From Unio delphinus (lineage: Eukaryota; Mollusca; Bivalvia; Unionida; Unionidae): a DNA stretch of 64,000 nt. The notes below the pieces were generated by a model. That model saw only the letters and a list, made by a program, of their open reading frames with translations. It ran no database searches and had not been told where the DNA came from. The position numbers were made by a program, and so were the translations under genes. Location of the stretch: assembly GCA_029339505.1 (NCBI GenBank), contig JAQISU010000115.1, positions 3,497,001 through 3,561,000 of the forward strand. The letters are read 5' to 3'. Below are positions 58,033-64,000 of this stretch, piece by piece (the stretch's first letter is position 1; each line of letters opens with the position of its first letter).

Positions 58033-58416
58033 GGTCACGTTGTAAGGATTAACCAGATTTCAACATGTATATGTTAGACCCTGAGGCTAATAATTTCGCG
58101 CCGTCAATATGTATGAAGGTCAAATCGGCAAACAAAGGTGTCAAGCCAGTTAATTGACATGGCCATAAAATTCGCAATTCGCCGAATTTTGGGAAAACCA
58201 ATTGCATAATTAATGCGATCACAGGTTAGTGATGGAATTCTATTTTCAAAGGAACGTCGTATATCCACCCTTGACTGACTGTTGGTAGGGGGCAGTGTCT
58301 GATCATTATATGAATCAACATCCACTCAGAATTGAGCAAGGCGTGTGCCAAAATTAGAATCGCAAGTTTAAATCTATAATCTTGAGAACTAAACGTTATT
58401 AGTCGCTAAAACCATC

Positions 58417-59150
58417 TTGCGTCAATACGAGATGATAAGCTACTGCGACTTCAATCGAAATTGGCCAGCAACTTGTATATTCTGGGAATTACAAGGAGCT
58501 TCAGCACAGGTCAGTGACTATTTGTTCAATTGTCAGCTGTCTCAGAATGGCGATTGGGTCACTTACGGTCCGTCCATACAAGTGTTCAAAGGTGGCACCT
58601 TACCGTTGACAGTAGAGGGCGCAAGGTTTGCGGGTTTACTGCTTGCCTCCGGCTCGCACACTTTTCTATTAACGGCATTCACGTGCCCTCGCCGACCTGC
58701 ATATCCGGTTTTAGTGGGCGAGGCCTGTTCGGGTCTATAGGTAGCATCCTTACCTGAGGATCCTCCTCCGACCTTCCCGTCGCCCTGACGGTTACGGACA
58801 GCCGGATCTCCCTCCCCCACACGGCGCAACTCAGTTCGTCGGGGTCGATCCTCACCCCCACAATCTGCACTCTCTGAGTGTGCCTGCTCGTTCCTCTCTG
58901 ATATGCTAGAGATTTCCTCGAGCGTCCGGTGTTACTGTCATCTCGTGACGGTACGTACTCAGGACATGTTTCTTGAGTATGACCTCGCGATGCCCGTCGG
59001 TCGTACAATCGTTCGACGTCGGCCATCTTTATCCACTTCTCAAATAACCATCGAACGCGGGTGTGGAATTGAGAACGGGACTCCATTATCTTTTTTGTCG
59101 AGTCCCGAAAACGTTTACGGTACGTGTGTTAATACAGGAAGATTTTAGGG
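58417..59150. promoter_or_regulatory. GC/CpG-rich island within an SLC5 intron
   Basis: About 730 bp here are clearly richer in G+C and CpG than the A+T-rich introns on both sides. Frames stay open on both strands: a 107-codon plus-strand frame at 58,417-58,740 without recognisable domains, and the minus-strand frame described separately. This suggests a promoter-type CpG island or a young GC-rich mobile element. No TATA box or repeat boundary was identified. Confidence 0.4.
58754..59086 (-). CDS. Candidate 5' coding exon in a CpG-rich island, product unknown
   Basis: A minus-strand reading frame of 111 codons opens at 59,086, or more likely at the second ATG (59,026, context AAGATGG, reading MADVERLYDRR). 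It runs to a strong splice donor, CAG|GTAAGG, at 58,754/58,753 in phase 0. The product is Arg-rich and hydrophilic and I recognise no domain. The surroundings are markedly richer in G+C and CpG than the flanks, as expected for an unmethylated promoter or first exon. It lies in the intron between SLC5 exons 1 and 2 but its phase does not fit exon 2, so it is not an obvious alternative start of that gene. A stray open frame in a GC-rich transposon fragment is the main alternative. Confidence 0.3.
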
Positions 59151-59611
59151 GCCAGAGGAAATTACCCCAGTGCAGTTGGTCTGAACCTCTAGGAGACAAA
59201 ACAAAAAGGAAGAACGGAGGCAGAAGTTATACGGACTGGATGGAATTTGATTAGCAGTCAAGAAAAATCATACAGATGAGTAGGAACACAGGACAGGAGG
59301 AGAGTCTATCACACTAAGTCAGATGATGAAATAGGTCGTCACTTGGTCGAGTAAAAGACGAGTGATAGGGTTTTAATTTGAATTATTTTTGAGAGATTAC
59401 TGATATTGAATTATATTATATTGTTTTTACTTTTGAATTTCACATTTCTTTTATGCATTAAGTTAACTATCGGCACCGCTGACTATGGGCGCGGAGCTTT
59501 TAATCTCTATATGACTACTTCAATTTCTGACGAAAACGAGCCAGGGTGGGTCTTCTGTATTAATTTAATTAATACTGTGAGCACCCCACCCCAACCTAAA
59601 TAAAGGAAACC

Positions 59612-59613
<2 letters not shown>

Positions 59614-59674
<61 letters not shown>
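59614..59674. repeat. (CA)n microsatellite
   Basis: About 60 bp of CA. Confidence 0.95.
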
Positions 59675-59675
<1 letters not shown>

Positions 59676-59679
59676 CATT

Positions 59680-62600
59680 TATTCAGTAGTCGCAAAAGTC
59701 AGACATTCCGCATTACTTCTTAATGTCTCTCCTTTAAATAAGTAACGCAATTCAACAAGTATTGTTAATCAGATTCGGATTCTATGACCTGGACAAAAGC
59801 GATCTGCAGAAAAGAATATGCAGAATAAGTAAGACCATAGTAAGTAAAACCTTAGATTTATTAACATCTTTAAAAAACCTGGCATAGAAACTGTACACCT
59901 CTGAAAGGTCAATCAAAAGTGACGTTACAAAAGTTTACGCTCTTTTTATTTGGCTGATACAAATCTCAGACTCGTTGTTAGAGTCATCTGAAATCAATGA
60001 CATACTCTTAAGCTTCAGTTGCCTATGCTGATTTCCATGCCAAGAAGCGAATGAGATTTAATGACTCTCCCGGATATGTTGCCAGTCTTTTGCAAGTAGC
60101 CTTACCTTTCCCTCTTTCCCAGCCCCTTCCCCGGCCGCCAAGACTCGTGAATTGATGTACCCACTTTTAAGTACATGTAGATTCATTGAAACAAGCAAAC
60201 CTATCTACTTGCTCGGTGACTAGGTCCGGACTAGAACTTAATCCTGAGCTGGTATCACACAGCCGGATTACATAACGGAACCTAAGTTGAACAATCACAT
60301 TGCACCGGAAAAAAAGACCAAAAATCAAAACAAATAAAAACATATTCAATGATCAAAGGGTTCAAAGAGAAATGCAAGTGAAATTAATCGATTTAAATAT
60401 TTAAGTGTGTGAAGGGGCGAATTTCTGGCGATCGATCAAGAATACATTAGTTGCAACCAGAGAATCATTATTAGATTTATGGAGACAAGCACGTGTCGTA
60501 GGGTGTTCTGCCGAGTATGGTGATGTTTCTTAACAGTGGGACTGTTGTAACTAATTAGAACTTTGGTTTATTCAGCAGCCATACTGACTGCTAGAGACAT
60601 AGTAAAGTTCAATTTTCATGGGAAAGTTGTCAAACTTGAGAAACCGTGGTAATTATGTTACTTAAAAACGACCAGGTCAGGCTGACCCGACGTTAGAGAC
60701 TCTAAGGAAAGGGCGACAAAAGACATTTGATTCTGATTGGTCACATTAAAAAATGGGGGTTGTTTTCATACAAAATTTAAAAGGATTTAAAATCGCCTTA
60801 TCGAGGTTAAAGGCAGTCTAAAACCTTTTCCTGCACAAGGACAGAGGGTAAGGTCATCAGCTAAGACTCCGAACGATATTTGAGAAATTCGTTCGTAAAA
60901 AAGTGTGGTCCAGGCAAGCCGCCAAAACTGTTTGTGTGACGATAAACCTCAAAGGTATAGTGTCACAATTCCATATAATTTATTGATGCGATTTATATAT
61001 TGTTTGGTTTAGTTTACAGGTCTTGCGTGATTTCATTTGATACATTTGTATAAGTAGGTGCTTTTGAATTATAGCGATGTTGAGTTATGAATGGGAAGTC
61101 TTACATTAATTCTTGGATAAGTTTGATGTATTGTTTTAATTTATAATCTTGTTTGCATAATAATTAGGATCTAAGAATTTAATGCATTACTTTAGTTAAT
61201 ATGATTTACAAGTCAGTGTATATTGACTAGAAAGCTAGAATGTATTCAATTTATTTGCTGTGTAAATTAAGGCAGGGCCAGAAATCAAATCCTCGAGTAT
61301 GGTGCGTTAATGTGTAAAGTCAAAGTGTAACGAATTAACAGTTCGACTAACTACGGTCATTTGAGGACATGTGTAGTTGATTAATGGCCGTATCATCTGT
61401 TTACCACTGATATAAACATCTGATTTTCGAACCAGGAATAATAAAAGTTCTCACCTGTATCAATTATAACGAGAAATTTAGGGTGTTGTTTAATTTCTTT
61501 TAACAGATAGAAAATAGCTTTTTGAACGTAATGATGTTACGTAAACTGAGATGTATACTTAGGAAAAGAAACTAGAGGGAATTGCATTGAGACGCATAAT
61601 CCAGTGGTGAAATCCGGCATCGTGCTGAAATTATACGTGTTCAGAGTGTATCTTGAGACGGATGGTAGACAGTGTCATAGGCCAAAATTCTGAACAGCAC
61701 AGAGGAAACGGAGACTGTGGACTATCAGGTTATGCACTCGTACAGGGCATTGACTGCGATTTTGTCACTCGATCCTATGATGATTTAAAGCTATCAGTAA
61801 CAGATCGGCAAATTTATTTAAATCTATTTGGATTTTTAATGTAATTCGGTGAAAGTTTTAATTTTAAAGCATAGTGTATTTCTAATGAAAGCAATTTTTC
61901 ACAATTGTGTATCCAATTGATTAAATTGTTTGTTTATCTTAACGGGGGCTCGTATTTGTTTGTTTAATATAACGGCGCAGTTTACCATATCCCCATACTC
62001 GAACCGGGGTAATTATATCGAGGGCGGTCATCTCTTAGATATCGAGTACCAAAAAAAGGGTGGGTTATAGTAGTTATTAATATTATATTTATACAACCCC
62101 AAGACAAGTGGGGCAATAATATATAATAACTAATAAATCATCGTCATCATCATCATCTTCATCATCGCCAGACCCGCCACCACCTAACAAAGTGGTTTAT
62201 TCAGTGGTGCAAGTATATTTTAGTGCATACTAGTACGGTATCTACCCCTCCCCTCCCCAACCACCAGCACATCTTACCGGTACGGCCGTACTAGTAAAAG
62301 TGAGTTACTTATTTTAGTCCACGTCACGCCTGAAAGAAATGAATTTTTTGTTCTATAAAGCTGTGTCAAATTCGTATTAGTAATTAATTTAATAAATGTT
62401 GAAATTCCACGATATATTATCTCTAACATGTAATTCACAATTTGTTTGCGTTTATTAATTATGTTCATTTTCAAACAGTACATGGGTATACTCCCTTTAC
62501 GAGAAATGCACTTTACAAAAACGAGTGGAGGCGGGAGGAATCGAGGCGCCCTTGGGCAATTAACTTTTGTGGCCTCTATTTTGCGACAAAGAATAGGTTT

Positions 62601-63051
62601 TTTGTATGTTGCCAACTTCTTCCTTTTCGCCTCTCTCTCAATATAAAGTTTGTGCAGAATTGTCTCCCTTACACTAGAGTGAAGGTAAAATAACATGAGA
62701 ATTTCAGCTGAAAAAATCACGACGGCCCTCCAATTCGCCAGGCGCATGTTGGCAGTTGCTCCCCCCTCCCTTTGCAAATTTGCAAATGTGGTCTTCCATT
62801 TTCGATATTTTTACAAGAGCTAGCGAATTTACATTGCTTACTCTACGGCAAACAGCTATGATAATGTCAGGACTTTCACATCTGATCCAGTATCCATCGT
62901 GCCAGCCATCTGCTACAGGCACTGTCTGATATTCGTAGTATGTAGACAGTCATATAACGACGACAAATAACCAATTGCCATTACTACGGTGAAGATCATC
63001 ATTTATTTACTACTATAAAATGTAAATTTAAAACTATCGTATCCAACTTAC
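59680..63051. other. SLC5 intron, unassigned
   Basis: No coding homology recognised. The 167-codon minus-strand frame at 62,274-62,777 is basic, shows no domain and overlaps open frames on the other strand, so it is not called. 'gtaagggagacaattctgc' (minus strand, near 62,660) looks like part of a dispersed repeat. Confidence 0.4.
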
Positions 63052-63125
63052 TTGAAGAATTCTATTCTGTCGCCTTTGTACGCGATTTCCCATACTCTTT
63101 CCACGCCACCAAGTACATTGCAACC
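63052..63125 (-). CDS. SLC5-family sodium/solute cotransporter, first visible coding exon (gene partial, 5' end off the right edge)
   Basis: This is the most upstream exon in the window of a sodium:solute symporter (SSS/SLC5). The ten exons to 31,928 join in frame to 406 residues. SLC5A8-type proteins have roughly 600, so about 200 N-terminal residues (the first transmembrane helices) lie beyond the window. The family moves small organic solutes or vitamins into the cell with Na+, acting in the plasma membrane. This exon encodes GCNVLGGVERVWEIAYKGDR followed by IEFF, the loop before the conserved N-F-D/N-P-D/N-P...RHTFW block. It has a TTTTAG acceptor and a GTAAGT donor, starts in phase 0 and ends after two bases of a codon. 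By eye the nearest group is the SLC5A8/SLC5A12 (SMCT) branch, but SLC5A6 or an invertebrate-specific branch cannot be excluded. Confidence 0.9.
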
Positions 63126-63171
63126 CTAAAATAATGTCAGATTTATTTTTGATAAACCATCCAGTCAGCCA

Positions 63172-63305
63172 GCAACCTCAAAACATGCATTCATACATAA
63201 ATACATAATACGGCCAGCCACGTCAATACATGCATTCATACATAAATACATATTATGACCAGCCACGTCAATACATACATTCATACATAAATACATATTA
63301 CGACA
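63172..63305. repeat. 45-bp tandem repeat (3 copies)
   Basis: Unit contains 'catgcattcatacataaata' and 'ccagccacgtcaata'. It lies just outside the acceptor of the first visible SLC5 exon. Confidence 0.92.
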
Positions 63306-63602
63306 GCTTGTCGTAAACCTGTTGTCAAAGATAGTACAAATATCCCTTAAAGAAAAAATGCAACGAAACATTTTCAGGAATAGGCGCATTCGCTTGTTTA
63401 AGTAGTTATAACCATGACTGTTTTTTTTTTTATAAAAAAAACATCAAGTAAAGCCTTTTTAGAAGTGTAATCTTGAATGCCAGACTGCAACTGCGTACTT
63501 TGAGTTTCTAAAATCACGCAGGTAGAAGAGAATAATTTAAAGTAAGTATGGGACAGGTCTTTTCGTAGCATGTTCCCATTTTCATTTAGACGTACCTTAC
63601 TA

Positions 63603-63652
63603 AAGGTTAATAATAAAATTCGCCTTTCCGATATCAAAGTTTAGCAATATAT

Positions 63653-63733
<81 letters not shown>

Positions 63734-63895
63734 GTTAATAATTAAAATTCGCCTTTCCGATATAAAAAATTGGGAATATCTGTACAGTTTAACAATAAAA
63801 TTCGCCCTTCTGATATCAAAGCGGCGGTAATATCTCTATAGCTTAATAATAAAATTCGCACTTCCGATATCACGGCTTAATCGCTGTTTGGTATC
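63603..63895. repeat. ~54-bp repeat (4 copies) split by an (AT)n run
   Basis: 'ggttaataataaaattcgcctttccgatatc' recurs at 63,606, 63,733, 63,787 and 63,841. An AT microsatellite (63,645-63,730) sits between the first and second copies. Confidence 0.9.
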
Positions 63896-64000
63896 TATAT
63901 CTGACTTTATTTTTGTAATAAATAATATTTAATGTTTTAAAAAAAATTCAAAGAAGTTAATTTCTCTTTCTTGGACAACTTATTTTTCGGGAATGAATCT

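Noticed and set aside
62274..62777. 167-codon minus-strand frame as a possible gene
   Set aside because: No domain is seen, the opposite strand is also open, no splice structure is convincing, and part looks like a dispersed repeat.

Overview
The window is animal nuclear DNA and most resembles a mollusc genome, perhaps a bivalve. It is A+T-rich, the only host gene has many short exons with canonical splice sites, and it carries tRNA-derived SINEs of a kind I associate with molluscs (CAA-tailed, with a conserved 3' body ending in 'ggcgttaaa'), CR1-like and RTE-like LINE relics, hAT elements and dense micro- and minisatellites. There is no rRNA gene, intact tRNA gene, operon or CRISPR array. 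The species cannot be fixed from the sequence.

Host gene: the minus strand from about 63.1 kb down to 31.9 kb holds the last ten coding exons of a sodium-coupled solute carrier of the SLC5 family (SSS fold, closest by eye to the SLC5A8/SLC5A12 monocarboxylate group). All nine visible junctions are GT-AG and phase-compatible. The exons total 1,221 nt, which is 406 residues plus a stop. The N-terminal third lies beyond the right edge. Nearly every intron is filled with a private minisatellite: 52 bp at 33.0-33.6 kb, 40 bp at 37.4 kb, 45 bp at 41.8-42.4 kb, and 40, 38, 46 and 25 bp in one large intron at 46.6-56.0 kb. A CpG-rich island at 58.4-59.1 kb inside an intron carries a possible first exon of another transcript.

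Left half: 0-9 kb is LINE fragments, minisatellites, SINEs and a short hAT-type MITE. From 9,075 to 14,614 there is a complete LTR retrotransposon on the minus strand, with about 99% identical LTRs, a tRNA-Pro type primer-binding site, a polypurine tract and a 908-codon gag-protease-integrase frame followed by a broken reverse-transcriptase piece. The order integrase before RT is that of Gmr1-like Ty3/gypsy elements. A solo LTR of the same family (15,786-16,602, TSD TAAT) lies head-on against the 5' LTR (16,617-17,425) of an older, plus-strand, decayed copy (to about 22.7 kb). A GTF2IRD2/ZBED-like hAT transposon (18,682-20,573) is inserted in that copy's gag. A fourth, diverged LTR lies in an SLC5 intron (40.4-41.4 kb).

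Middle: 22.7-24.8 kb contains a minus-strand coding relic with a faint resemblance to jelly-roll capsid-like proteins of integrated virus-like elements (weak call). From 25.3 to 31.2 kb come 23-, 43-, 83- and 30-bp tandem arrays and a 151-bp fold-back element. The long open frames over the 30-bp array are repeat artefacts, not genes.
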